From positions 2,495,564 to 2,559,563 of the forward strand of contig CM057062.1 of assembly GCA_029945375.1 (NCBI GenBank): a stretch of 64,000 bases of DNA, read 5' to 3'. Both the position numbers and the translations under genes were made by a program. Of this stretch, positions 1 to 11,347 are shown piece after piece. This DNA comes from Agaricus subrufescens (Eukaryota; Basidiomycota; Agaricomycetes; Agaricales; Agaricaceae). The notes beneath the pieces were generated by a model. The model worked only from the letters and a program-made list of their open reading frames with translations, was not told where the DNA came from and did no database searches. Each line of letters opens with the position of its first letter. Position 1 is the first letter of the stretch.

Positions 1-354
1 CGGTCGTCACGGTCGCGCGAATCGTCGCCAAATCAAAGCGACAGTGACCAAAATAATCCGCGGAGGCGATACCCTTGCCTCATTCTGGGTTGCATGAGGC
101 GTTTCACAAGTCAATACACCCTGAAGGTGCACATGGAGGCCCACAAACCTAAGCCACGGGTGTCTTTCCCCTGTACCTTAGGATGCTCCGAAAAATTCTC
201 CCGGCAACACGACCGGCTCCGGCATGAAGTAGCGAAACATGGGAAAATTTGCGAGTTCTCTTGCGAACACTGTGGTCGTTTCTTTTCGACTAAAAAGACC
301 CTTGGTAACCACAAATGTCCTGTGGCACAAGGAACTCGATGGGTGGATAATTAA
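1..354 (+). CDS. C2H2 zinc-finger protein, C-terminal end (5' truncated by window)
   Basis: The frame is open from base 1 to a TAA stop at 352-354, so this is the 3' end of a gene starting outside the window. Three zinc-finger-like units follow a serine/arginine-rich stretch. The first has C-x4-C and H-x3-H spacing around codon 27 of the visible part. The second has C-x3-C and H-x4-H. The last has C-x2-C-x12-H and ends in H-K-C, so its second histidine is replaced or lost. Such tandem fingers usually bind DNA or RNA in the nucleus. A TFIIIA-like or general transcription-factor role is possible but cannot be told from the fragment. The finger pattern is seen directly; the function is family inference. 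Confidence 0.75.
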   Translation, partial: RSSRSRESSPNQSDSDQNNPRRRYPCLILGCMRRFTSQYTLKVHMEAHKPKPRVSFPCTLGCSEKFSRQHDRLRHEVAKHGKICEFSCEHCGRFFSTKKTLGNHKCPVAQGTRWVDN

Positions 355-902
355 GAGGCTACTATTGACTGTTTTTCTTCCACTCTTTGCTTTCCTCTTT
401 GCTGATTTTGGGGTTCATTTGCTGTCTCTGGTATCACCACATTGTTGTTTTTACTACACTGAAACGAATTTGTTCTAATAGCTTTATCACGTAATTTAAA
501 CATACGATTCTCTCATTCTTTCTGTATTAATCAACCTCATCACTGCTCACGGACCTAACGCAGCCTCTTTGTATGTAATGCCCCAATTTAATTAGAATCA
601 TGATATCGTGCATACCGTCATCTCGTCTTGTTGGATCAATGAGTGGATTAGTTAACAAATAGCATCATGTCATTGTTGTCTAATTGTAGGGAAAGCAGTA
701 TAAGTCCAGCCAATCCGAAGCGCCGTAAACTGACAAACCTGTTCGAATCATTCCTTCTCACCCTGAGACAAAGGTGACCCCTTTTGGAGTTAATTACTAC
801 AACGGTGCGAAATATTCTTGATGTTAACAAGGCACTTACTAACAAATGACACGGGACTAACCCCAACCGCTGCATTACACGCGTCACATTGCCTACAGTG
901 GT
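355..902. other. Intergenic, no gene seen
   Basis: AT-rich spacer between the zinc-finger gene and the monooxygenase. Short open frames here show no recognisable protein pattern. It should hold the 3' UTR of the first gene and the promoter of the second; no clear motif was identified. Confidence 0.6.
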
Positions 903-2574
903 ATGAACACTGCTCCTAGAGCGCGAATTGCTATTGTGTCAGTCCTACTTCGGATCTTTCCAAAACTATATTTTGATGAAAAGTTATGCAGGGGTGCCGG
1001 AATTGGCGGTTTGACGCTGGCCGCTGCATTGGATCTGTTCGACAAGGAGAAATGCATCGAACTACATATCTATGAAGCTGCACCGCAACTCGAGCAGATC
1101 GGAGCGGGACTCATCATTTGGGGTCCTACTTGGGACCTTTTGGCAAGAATAAACTGTCAAGACGAGTTGGCTAAAAATGCTGTCTGTCTCTCTACAATCG
1201 ATTCTGACAGTGGATTCGGTGACGGCTTTCGGTTCAAGAAGAGTGATCAAAGAGAGAGCGTCATGTTTCTCCATGACACTGTCCCTGGTATGATATATGG
1301 CGCTCTGCGAACATAAACTCGACCATTTACCGGCCCAATTTTAGGCGGCATCTGGGGAATTCATAGGGCCGAGCTCCAAGAAGTGTTACTCAAACATTTA
1401 AATAAAGACATGCACTTGCATCTTAGCAGTCGTGTCGTAGCATGCGAGGAGAAAGGGAACACCGCCAGCGTTAAATTTGAAGATGGAACGACAGCTAGTT
1501 TTGACCTTATCGTCGGGGCTGACGGCCTCAAGTCTGTCGTCCGCAGGGACCTAGTTACTGCAAATTTTCCGAACGAGATCGATCGTATTCAGCCCATATG
1601 GAGCGGGTCACTCGTATATCGTTTCTTGGTTCCTATGCAGACCTTGGTACAAAAGGCTCCCAATCACCCAGCTATCACTAAGGCAACTATGGTCAGTTCA
1701 ACCCCTTACAAATCATTGAATGCTCATTGGACACTGGCGGTTCATTAGTATTGCGGGAAGAATAAGGTCAGCTGCCGAATATTTCCCAGAGGAAGGTCTA
1801 GTTGCTAAAATTCCCATAGCATATCGTCACCTACCCTGTCACAAAGGGCCGCTTCCTGAACGTCGTGGTTTTCGTCTCAGAACCACAGCAAGAGGGAAAG
1901 CCATTTTCCGGTGAGCTCGTGCAGGTATCTTCTCGAGAAGAAATTCTCTCTCTTTTTGAAGGCTGGGAGGACGAAGTCATACAAATATTTGAGGTGTGAC
2001 TGATTTCCTTTTAGAAAAGTGTAACTCCAGCTCGTCCTCTAGTGCGCTGATAAATTATCACGCTGGGTTAACTTAACGTCCAAGCCATTATCCGCGTATG
2101 GATACGGAAGAATTGCATTAATAGGAGACGCTGTAAGTAACAAAATTGTACCCATTTACTTGTTAACCTGAGAGAGGTTATTCCAGGCACATGCAATGAC
2201 ACCCCACCTGGGCAGCGGCGCAGGAGAGTCAATGGAGGTACGAAAAAATACCTCACTATCTCCGAATAAATGCATTCAAATGTCATGTCAAATAGGATGC
2301 AGTTGCTCTGGCGCCACTGATTATTGAAGCAATTCGAGATGGAAAAGAGATGGCCCGGGTAGTCGAAACCTACAGTAAACTGCGACAACCAAGGGGCAAC
2401 TTTGTTCTCAATGCTTCAAGAAGCCAGGGGTTACGGTTTGAATTTAATACGGCCGAGTTCGAGGATTTGCGGGAGAATGAGGCAGTTCAAGAAAGCCGCC
2501 TCTCGAATCTAGCAAAAGAAATTGATGGAGGCTGGGATTGGCTGTCGACTATGATGACTACCCAAGTCCGATGA
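903..2574 (+). CDS. FAD-dependent monooxygenase, salicylate-hydroxylase-like, intact, 8 exons
   Basis: Spliced model: 903-937, 992-1287, 1345-1691, 1749-1766, 1820-1993, 2043-2132, 2187-2237, 2296-2574 (1,290 nt, 429 aa). Splicing creates the N-terminal FAD-binding Rossmann loop VGAGIGG at residues 12-18. Further on come the second FAD motif GDAAH followed by AMTPHLGSGAG, and a GAD motif in exon 3, as in class A flavoprotein monooxygenases. These use NAD(P)H and O2 to hydroxylate aromatic compounds; the substrate here is unknown. Exon 4 is only 18 nt (codons for YCGKNK) and is needed to keep the family pattern. There is no signal peptide or membrane anchor, so a cytosolic enzyme is expected. 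The next gene starts only 67 bp downstream on the same strand. The class is secure, the exact reaction is not. Confidence 0.88.
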
Positions 2575-2641
2575 TGTAATGATGTATTCTCACAAAGAAC
2601 AGTGCTCTACTTCTCTTCCAACGTGCATCTTAAACCAACTC

Positions 2642-3901
2642 ATGGGAGACAGACCACGCAGGTCAACAAGGCTACCAACTAGGGTCCCCGTTACACGGAC
2701 AGAACAGTCCACATCTGATGACCCTCCGCGCCCAGCGAAACGTAAACTCGCACAGGCGATCGATCCCCAAACCCAACTGCGTAACATCTTGGAGAGCCCG
2801 AAAAGCATCCTGACGACTATGGACATATCTGTACGTTCTGCTCCTGTAGTAGGAATAGATCGAAATGCCACCGTTCAATGAGTATCAGGCTAAAGCACCT
2901 TATCAGGAACTGCTTAACGCTAACACTTGGCAGTTGTTGCCCGAAGACTCCCAAAGATCACTGGCAGCATTGTTGCCATCAACCGCGTTCCCCGACAAGC
3001 TTTCTCAGGCTAGCCATTCTGAGGTACTTGCGCAAGATGCGCTGGAATCTACCGATAAATCCTTGAACCTGAATATCTTCACTGATCCCCATTTTTTGGA
3101 CGCGGCACATACATTTCAAGATCATCTGTACAGTGGATGGTTCACTGCTTCGCATCATGTTAAGCTTCAAAAATACATTGAGGGAGTCCGTAACGGGACT
3201 CTTGCTGCGCCGTGGAAGGACGAAGTATGGGAGACGGAAAACCCACGTCCACCTGGCTCGCCAGGCCCTGTTGACTCTACAGTTCCAGATGCTATCTCCA
3301 CTTTTGGGTCCAGGACAGCCGGGTATGGCGCTCATGTTATCACTCCTGAGTACAAAAATTGAAACTTCTCTCTCTATATAGCGCCTCCGCAGATCTGAAG
3401 CTACCGGACTTGGTGAGAGATAATGTTCTGATCGTTGGGGATATCATATCGTATAGGAGGAAGTTCTCAGGACTCGGCATAGTCGTCGAAAAGGACACCA
3501 TTGTGAGTTAGTTACTAAGTCCATGACAAATCACACATTTTCAATCCTTCAATGCACAGATTCAGTCTATCGACCCTCTTACGCATGCTTTGACTGTCCT
3601 TTTGCCCAAAGGCGCGACGGGAACGCTCCCAACGTCACTAACTTGTGCTCAACCCGAAAGTCCTGGTACAGATATCGTTTCAGTGGCTGTCTCCACCCCT
3701 CAAATGTTGGAAACAGTAGTTCTGGATATTGATGGGAGAATTAAGAGGAATCAGAGGCCGAATGGAAATGCCTGGAAGTCGTTCACAGTGAGTCGGTGGA
3801 GGGGCGATCGTACACCCAGCGGTAAAGTGGATCCGAAAGGTGGTCGGGAAACTTATGGAACCTTGTTTTACCTTCGTGGTAGTCATCTTTATGAACGGTA
3901 A
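2642..3901 (+). CDS. ASX homology (ASXH / DEUBAD-type) domain protein
   Basis: Spliced model: 2642-2830, 2889-3322, 3382-3502, 3560-3901 (1,086 nt, 361 aa). The start at 2642 gives a basic N-terminus (MGDRPRRSTRLPTR); an in-frame ATG at 2579 is an alternative. The N-terminal half matches the Asx homology fold from memory of the family: ILESPKSILTTMDIS, then LLNANTWQLLPEDSQ, then FLDAAHTFQDHLYSGWF. In animals this domain in ASX/ASXL binds and activates the deubiquitinase BAP1/Calypso to remove ubiquitin from histone H2A. The C-terminal half (about residues 200-361, with DLVRDNVLIVGDIISYRR) is conserved-looking but I know no name for it. The gene converges on a UCH37/BAP1-type hydrolase whose stop lies 279 bp away, which fits a shared complex. 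Domain assignment is good; the partnership is inference. Confidence 0.78.
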
Positions 3902-4179
3902 ACGGTATGGCACTAGTTTCATCAAACTGAGATTTTAGCGAAACCAAACAGAAGACTCTTTTCCGAGATCCCGGTGAATTGAATTCGCCGTAGGCCACAG
4001 CCTCATCCTGGTCGTCGGAGTGAAGATCTCACGCTCGATCTCGCGATCCGGGGTGTGGGAAGAACGGAATAAAGGTCCATCTCCGTTCAATCGTGATTAA
4101 CTTAGACAACATTCGGTCACTTGACAGTAGCCGCTATGGATTTTCAGGTGGCAACAAGATGGTACAGGGATGATTGGAG

Positions 4180-5754
4180 TTACGACTTCTGCTTCTTTGA
4201 CGGTGACTGCTTCCTTTTGCGCCCGTTGTCATCAAGATTCAGGACGGGATTTAAAAGCCCCTGGTCATGCAGCTCCGTCACAAACGCTTTGAAAAACGGC
4301 TCATAATCGAAGGTGCGCTTTACATGATCGACCTTGACAAAGAAAAAGTTTAATTTGACGGTAACTCAACCAAAAATAATAAATGCCGCTCACATCGACT
4401 TGTGTTCTTTTTGTGGCTTCATCCTTGAGAGCGGACCGTGTGCGGATTGTATCTCGTACGACAGTCGGCCACGTCGTTTCTAACTCATGCTGCGACATCC
4501 CCATGATTTCTAGGTCTCGTAGCATCCTTTTATTAGCAAAGCCTGGTGGATGTTGATAGCCGTCCGGAACGGGATGTTCCACAACAACCTTAGACTCTTG
4601 TAACAGCGCTGGGTCCACCTAAGTCACACGTAAGGTTGCAATGTCCGAGGTGGTACGGGTAGGGTCACCTTCTGTTCCCATCCCTTTTCCATCTGACTTT
4701 CAAGTTTTTGCTTGTCTGATTTCAAGAACTCAAGTTCATCCGTTAATTTCATCTGAGCATCTGGAACTATTGCAAGAAGACTAAATCGAATATCACCATC
4801 CTCCAAACCTGATCCGCCGTACTTCGCCATCTTGAGGTGCAATGCTGGTCGGGCAACCTCCATCCAGCCATTTCCATCTAGGTCTGAAGTCAATTCTCCT
4901 ACTTCGAGGGGCCCAGATTTCAACCCGTCCAATTCCCATACTTTTCCAAAGGCTGGAACATAACCGATAAAGTGATACGTAGGTGCACCGTCGCCCTCTG
5001 AGCTTTCTTCGGCCTTCGTCGCCCGGCTAGACTTCGCAGGACGTCCCTTTCTTCCAGGCTCTTTTTTCTTAGAATTCAAGGTCTCGATTGCTATCGAGTT
5101 CAACGAAGTTCGGATATCAACCGGACTTAAAGAAATGAACCTGATCAGAAATGAGATACTAAAGAATTTCCATTGTCATACATACCGAGCCAGCGAATTG
5201 TGAATTCGGCGAAGTAATGGCGAATTAGTGATTGCTAAACCTCTCATCTATAGAAATAGTAAGCCAAATCCGGAAATTTTAATGAAATGGAGATGTACCA
5301 CCGGAGAAAACTCTCGAGTTTCATTTCGGAATGTTTCGAGTTCCTCTCCGAGCTGTATGTCAGGACAATTGAAGATAACGTTTAAAATAGCATGAGTAGC
5401 ACATGCATCATCACTAAGTTGGTTTGCAAACCATACTTGCTCTGCAGTAGGGTCTTCGAAATCGGCGGGGCGATGGGCATCCTTGTGCCACGTGAAACAG
5501 AAAATTAAGCCATATGGATCCAGATGATCCACAGCCCACGGCTCAATGTCGTACAGTTCGACCACCTCGACTCTCTCAACCCCCAGTTTCCTCGTGAGTG
5601 ACGAAAAAACACCTTGGAGAGCGATAATAAGATCTCAGTTTTGCCCGTGGGAAGAGGAAAAAATTGACTAACCGGGATCCGACTCTATGACAGCAAAAGG
5701 CCCTCCTATCAGGTCAATTGAAGGCTCAGAAACATTTTCGCAAGTAGAATTCAT
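4180..5754 (-). CDS. Ubiquitin C-terminal hydrolase, UCH37/BAP1 type (peptidase C12)
   Basis: Minus-strand exons: 5754-5673, 5612-5302, 5247-5186, 5125-4669, 4618-4394, 4332-4180 (1,290 nt, 429 aa). The start was chosen so that IESDPGVF sits close to the N-terminus, as in UCH enzymes. Catalytic residues are visible: Gln92 in ANQLSDD, Cys98 in DDACATHAI, His203 in TYHFIGYVP and Asp218 in WELDGLK. The C-terminus carries the UCH37-like tail (DYEPFFKAFVTELHDQGLLNP) and a basic end (KRKQSPSKKQK) that may be a nuclear signal. UCH37 works on the proteasome and INO80, BAP1 in PR-DUB with an ASX protein. The neighbouring ASXH gene favours a BAP1-like role. It is divergent from the GH5 gene, with 403 bp between the start codons. 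Confidence 0.88.
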
Positions 5755-6157
5755 GCTATAGTCCTTGGTAAATAGGCATCTTGGACACGACCGTTTCGAA
5801 CATACAGGTGAGAATCCAAGAGCCAAGAACGCTGTGCATACGTCAGTCGGCATGATGCCGATTGCATCAATCAGTAGCTCCAATCCCTTCGACATTGCAC
5901 AACTAGGTGCTTTTGTCTGCTCAAAGGCTTATAGCCTCTGGAATCTTTTTCTTGGCCCAAGGAAGAGCCGTGGCGGCCCAGCCGTCTCTGCTCCTCTATC
6001 TATGTTCCATTATAAGCAAATGGGGTATCCTCGGAGACTCGGCACCCTCCCATCAGCTCAGCTGGCCACAACTATTCCACTTCATTTCTCCGGCTTATGC
6101 GATTATTTATGCCTTGAATTTCCTAGCTAGTACCTCCTCTTCCCTTGACTACCCACC
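5755..6157. promoter_or_regulatory. Divergent intergenic region between UCH and GH5 genes
   Basis: The 403 bp separating two start codons on opposite strands must hold both promoters and 5' leaders. Short open frames here look like noise. No confident TATA box or operator is claimed. Confidence 0.5.
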
Positions 6158-7933
6158 ATGTCGCAACTCAAAGTATCTGGGACCAAGATCATCGATGAGG
6201 CGGGAACGGAAACGGTTCTTCGAGGAGCCGGTCTTGGAGGATGGATGAAGTACGTACGATCCATGCTAATGGTATGATGACCGTGCTGATACCGAGTAGC
6301 ATGGAGAACTTCATTTCCGGTTTGTTCTGAAGAGGGTTCTTCCTATGGTGTCGGGGCTCATCAGGGATGTCAGGCTACCCCGGTTGCGAGTTCCAGATTC
6401 GGGAAGCTCTGACAGACGCCATTGGTCAAGAGAAATCTGACCTTTTCTTCGATAAGGCGAGCATCTATCATCAATGATCCTGTAGGCGCCGCAGTATCTG
6501 ATCACGTGTGTAGTTCTTAGAATATTTCTTTCAACCAGAGGATGCCAAATTCTTCCAGAGCCTCGGCCTGAACTGCATCCGTATCGCTTTCAACTACCGA
6601 CACTTTGAAGGTCAGGGCCATTCTGCTTTGCTCACGCTGATGCTCCACTCTGACATATTTTACAAGATGACATGAACCCTATGGTTCTCAAGGAATCGGG
6701 TTTCAAACACCTGGATCGTGTTATCAACATTTGCGCACAGCACGGAATTTACACGATCTTGGACCTTCATACTGCCCCGGGCGGTCAAAACACCGACTGG
6801 CACTCTGACCACGGTGGTCACATCGCTAACTGTAAGCATGCTGCGACTCTTCAATGAATATGACGTCTTCATTTACGGAAACGATCGATCCTTCGTCAGT
6901 TTGGATTCACCGTCACTTCCAAGAGCGTGTTATCTGGTTATGGACAGAACTTGCTAAACACTACAGGGGTAACAAATGGATTGCTGGTTATAATCCATTG
7001 AACGAGCCCACCGATTCTAAACACACTCGTGTCATCAAGTTCTACAACGAGGTTCATGCAGCTATTCGTTCCCAAGACCCTGACCACATCATTTTCTTCG
7101 ACGGAAACACGTTTGCATCGGACTTCAGCCACTTTGGAGATTCCCACAAGAACTGGGATAACACCGCTTATTCCATTCATGATTACTCTGTTTTCGGCTT
7201 CCCTGCCGCTCCCGAGCCATACACTGGAACTCCAGAGCAACAACGCCGCCTTAGAAGGAGCTATGAGAAGAAACGTGAGTGGATGGATGAGCGTGGTTTA
7301 TGCGTATGGAATGGCGAGTGGGGTCCAGTTTACGCACGCAAACAATATGACGGAGATGCTACCGATTCTATCAACCAAGTCCGTTACAAGGTTCTCAACG
7401 ATCAACTTGAGATCTATGGCAAGGTACGAAACCTTTATACTCTCGTCCGCGGAAATATTTTTAACCTTGTGGTGTTGTTTTGCGATTAGGATCGTCTGAG
7501 CTGGTCTATTTGGTTATACAAAGATATTGGTTTCCAAGGAATGGTCCACACATCCCTCGACACACCATATATGCAAGTCTTCAAAGATTTCCTCGCCAAA
7601 AAACATCGCCTGGCAACAGATGCTTGGGGCACCGACGATTCCTATGTCCGATCTGCATATCAACCCCTCATCGATCTTATCACTAAAGAAGTCAGTGAAG
7701 GCCATCGTCAAATATACCCCGCTCCAGTTTGGAAGTTCACCGATCGTGTTGGTCGTCTCGCCCGAAACATACTCGTTGCCGAATTCTTGGTCAAAGAGTG
7801 GGCTGAACATTTTATTGGCAAGACTGAAGCAGAAATTGATGCCATTGCTGCGAGTTTCAAGTTCGAGAATTGTTTGAAGAGAGAAGGTTTGAATGCCGTT
7901 TTGACGGCTCATTCTAAACTTGCTCAACAGTAG
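6158..7933 (+). CDS. Glycoside hydrolase family 5, exo-beta-1,3-glucanase-like
   Basis: Spliced model: 6158-6249, 6300-6319, 6374-6456, 6514-6610, 6667-6831, 6900-7423, 7490-7933 (1,425 nt, 474 aa). Family landmarks run in order: FFQSLGLNCIRIAFNYRHFE, then YTILDLHTAPGGQN, then GYNPLNEPTD with the acid/base Glu188, then CVWNGEWGPVY with the nucleophile Glu292. This is a GH5 (clan A) retaining glycosidase, probably acting on beta-glucans of the fungal wall. No signal peptide precedes the catalytic domain (start MSQLKVSGTK), so the enzyme may be intracellular or leave by an unusual route. The intron at 6457-6513 begins GC instead of GT (AAG/gcgagc). The C-terminal 90 residues lie beyond the usual barrel. 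It converges with the HNH gene, leaving only 61 bp between stops. Confidence 0.88.
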
Positions 7934-7994
7934 AAAAAGAAATTTTACCTTGTATGTACTTTCTGTATTTAAAACATGATCTGGTTGTTTTCCT

Positions 7995-9137
7995 TTAGCA
8001 ACCATTGAGGATACTACTAATCGCAGCTTTCTCTGCAGTATCAATGGTAAGGTCGTAGAAATGCTTCACTTGAACCCATGCTCTCGTATAAGTGCAGACG
8101 AAGCTACTCAAGGGAGGTATCCAATTAGCGATGTCTGAAAATCGGTTGTTGTCAGGGTGCGTCAGTTTGTGCGCAGTCTATCTCACCTCTGTCGCCTAGA
8201 ATCACCACGTTTCGATCAACGGTCTGTACGCTGCTAGGATGGAGAGAGTTTTCTACGTACCTTTAGACTCATTCAGGCTATACAACAACAGAATCGGTAA
8301 TTATCTCCTCAAAAAACTATCAGTACTCACTTGTCGGTCACAGCCACAAGTTGCGGTCTAGTCAAATCATTAGCAAACGCTTCTCGTTGAGCAGCCGTCC
8401 AATCGCGTGCTCCAGAAATCCAGGCCTATAGCACGGCAAAAGGGTCGGGAAAAAGTCAGAAGGCAACTTGCATGAAATAAAATGACTCCTCTACCTCTTT
8501 AAGAGGAACGACGTGGTCCTATAACAGAATTCGTCCGTTAACCGTCATAGGAAGAGCAACGTTGAAATACTCACAATATCTAAATCACTAGCTAACGTAG
8601 TAGCAACACCATCATAGGGCGAAACCCAATGCCCAGAAGTCGCTTTACATGAACTATCGGTCACTACGTTCGTCCCATCCCTCTTCAACACAGCTATATA
8701 TTGTGAATGAATCTGTATTTTTGCAGTATTTAAAGAACATACTTTCACGAGTATCGCAAGTCCCCGAAACTGTAGTAAAGAGGTAAGGTAAGTACAAAAG
8801 CTCATCCCTTTTTTCGGGTCAAAACGTACTGATGTCCCAGGTTTTGAATTGATCTCGACTATACGCAGGTGAATTCGAATCTGTGGCAACCCTCACTGGA
8901 GAGCATCAGAAAAAAGGGTATAAGAAACCTGGATGCTGGTACACACAACAGAGACAAGAAGAAAGCAGCTCACATTCCGAAAGATAGGTTTTGGCCGTCG
9001 ATACAGCTATAGGTGTAGGTAATGCTCTCGATCCCAAACTTCTTGGCAGCACGGGAGCGGCCCAGATACCAAGGAAGTTATTGCATGTCAACAATAACAA
9101 GAGGATAGAGAGGTAAGACAAAGAAGATCTCAACATG
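7995..9137 (-). CDS. Secreted HNH/DUF1524-type nuclease-like protein, 9 exons
   Basis: Minus-strand exons: 9137-8972, 8895-8830, 8769-8743, 8693-8575, 8518-8495, 8425-8331, 8277-8261, 8195-8187, 8134-7995 (663 nt, 220 aa). The start at 9137 places a strong hydrophobic signal peptide first (MLRSSLSYLSILLLLL); an upstream in-frame ATG at 9184 is less likely. The body matches the fungal family with TWDI, SGTCDTRE, SPYDG and the HNH core DLDI-DHVVPLKE (Asp127-His128), then FANDLTRPQLVAVTD. Such proteins are predicted secreted metal-dependent nucleases; the target is unknown. Three exons are tiny (24, 17 and 9 nt), and the DH core itself lies in the 24-nt exon. The family pattern continues across all junctions, so the model is likely right despite the small exons. 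Confidence 0.8.
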
Positions 9138-10051
9138 ATCCGTTCAGGTTCAGCGCTGGATGTATAGTGACGTAGACGAGACAACCTAGAGTGGGACTAG
9201 AGCTCGGCTCCTAAAAACAACGTTCAACTTATTAACTTCCATTTTATATATTCCCTTATCTTGGAAGGAATTCATATAGACATATCAAGACTAACCACCC
9301 ATGCGCACCCTTGTCAAACGACTGGCGCGTGTTACTTCAAACACACGAGTGTGCCCCATCACACAAAAGAACTGTCCCAAGCCATTTAGTGCACATTCGT
9401 GAGACAAATACACCACAAATCCGCTTTCTCGGCCCAGCAATAGACCTTCCATAACTGAGCGACAGAGAAGAGCTCCGAAGAGTGTGCCGAGTTGAGCGCA
9501 TTGGCTAAACCTAATATATATACCCCTTTTAATATTAATTTCACTTCCTGGACTGACACGTATACAAAAAACCCCACTCTCATGCGTATCTATCCCAAAC
9601 ATCTGACGCACGTCACCGCAGCACATGCGCCACACCCATGCTCTACCATTTCCAGAACCCTTTTAAAATTCATTTATATGCGCATTCGCCATGGGACCAG
9701 CCACCCATCAATCTAATTGGTCCCATCAACTTCTTTAAATAGAAAACTATTCCCCCCCTGCGAAGTACAGTTATCATGTGTTCTCCCACCCCTCCTTGTC
9801 GCGCGTTTTTTTCCCTGTGTGCCTTCTTGCCCACGTTCCTATCTCAACTCGGAAGATAGATATCCGCGTATACTTGTTATCACGGAGAGATGATCATCTG
9901 CTGCTTCGAGTGTAACTGATCGGCCATCTCTATTCTGGTAACACGGGCCCTTGCACTACCCAGTCCGAACTTATCTGGCATTTTCTCTTATCAGTGAAGA
10001 GGGGTGTAAGCACAAGCTTACAGATATTGAAACGTTGGCAATAGTAAGATA
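9138..10051. other. Intergenic, no gene seen
   Basis: AT-rich spacer upstream of the HNH gene. Open frames at 9291-9635 and 9492-9716 overlap each other on opposite strands and match nothing. TATA-like AT runs occur near 9510-9540 and 9670. I see no gene or clear repeat. Confidence 0.5.
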
Positions 10052-10267
10052 TTAAGATTGACCGTTGATTCGATTACTAGTCTTTTTAACCGCTATTTGT
10101 ACAGTGACAGAGTCAGGCCTAATAGGTGTATTGGAAAGATGAGATACCGAGGGTGGAATAAGGATGACGGCTCCTGGAGGAAATTCAATGAATATGTTCA
10201 GATCTGGTAGAACCAGATGGCCGTGGTCGAACTGCCCGAGACAAGTAATAGCGCAAAGACCGTACAT
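10052..10267 (-). pseudogene. Relic of a fungal 2-oxoglutarate/Fe(II) oxygenase-like domain (transposon-associated family)
   Basis: A 71-codon frame contains DHGHLVLPDLNIFIEFPPG followed by AVILIPPSVSHLSNTPI. From memory this resembles the double-stranded beta-helix core of TET/JBP-like oxygenases that are repeated in basidiomycete genomes, often near KDZ transposons. No flanking exons could be found on either side, and the frame ends without the second metal-binding part, so it is a fragment. Alternative: part of another cupin-like hypothetical protein. Confidence 0.5.
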
Positions 10268-10704
10268 GTAAGCTTCAGCTTACAGCATATATACTAGTCG
10301 GTTTCTGTTATGTCCTTTTTGGTGTAACAGTTACTTGGCCGACTAGGATAGCCAGGTTACAGTACAGCAAATTCGTCGAATATTTGTACCGTTTTGTTCA
10401 AACCTGCTTTGAAGGGTTTGGAGTGGAAGCGGGCCAGGCTGTGCCTGAAAAGCTGTGCCTGAGGTCAGGACGCTTCTCCCAAAGTGCCCCAAGTTTCTCA
10501 TGATAATAACTGTGTAGCTTCAAAAATCAACGTTTGAACATGGTTAGTAGAAGAAAAAAGAGCTCTGAGCGCCATCACTTTATTTAATAAATAAAAAAAC
10601 GCCTACTTGAGTATCACCAAGATACTAAATGATAGGACTCAGACAAAGGGAGTCAATCATCCGCTGCTGATGAAGTTTCACACTGAAGTTGTGCGGTTCG
10701 GGTG

Positions 10705-11100
10705 GTCTCCTGCGCCTAACTACTACTCAATTTGCAAACCTGCAGAGTCTGTTCTTCACGGCCAGTGGTGTACGTTCATAGTATCTGATCCAAAATTAAA
10801 ACGTATTCTCACCGGTCATTCCTTGTAGCATTCTTTCGAATTAACTGCCAACGCCCAAATCTGGCCCCACAATCTCAACTCAGCTATCTGTGGGAATGCG
10901 AATAGTGTATACTTGATCGTTGGCGACCTTGGGTCACCCAGCGGTGAAGGTTTCAGTTCGATTTCGTTAATGAATATACCTTCCTCGAGCGTTACTATTC
11001 AGTCTTTGATACCGCCAACCGTCGTGTTGGATTTACAACTACTACATTTTTATTCGCTACGACTAACCAGGAATTTTTGGATGGATATCTACATGACTAG
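10705..11100 (+). pseudogene. Aspartic protease relic, 3' part only
   Basis: The sequence follows the last two exons of the intact aspartic protease at 43894-45730 closely (compare 45384-45730), including the intron beginning gtacgttca and the stretch encoding ANAQIWPxNLNSAI. It has several substitutions and small indels that break the frame, and nothing of the first catalytic half precedes it. It is a dead copy from duplication of the protease/membrane-protein locus. Confidence 0.8.
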
Positions 11101-11347
11101 GGCATTACAACCACACTGTCACATGCTAGTGGATTTGTTTGTACGCTGAGTAGGAGTAGAAACATCTCATTTCATCCAATCAGGTAAGATGACCCGTTTG
11201 AATTCATAGAACCGGTATTGAAATCTTGAATATATCTAGAGAAATTAGCAGAATAGCGTTCGCGAAGCTCTCATCACACCCTTTGCTGTCGGTGTGTGGT
11301 GAGTGCGATCTTAGGCCTCGGCTGAGGCCGATTTGTCTGAATCGTAG

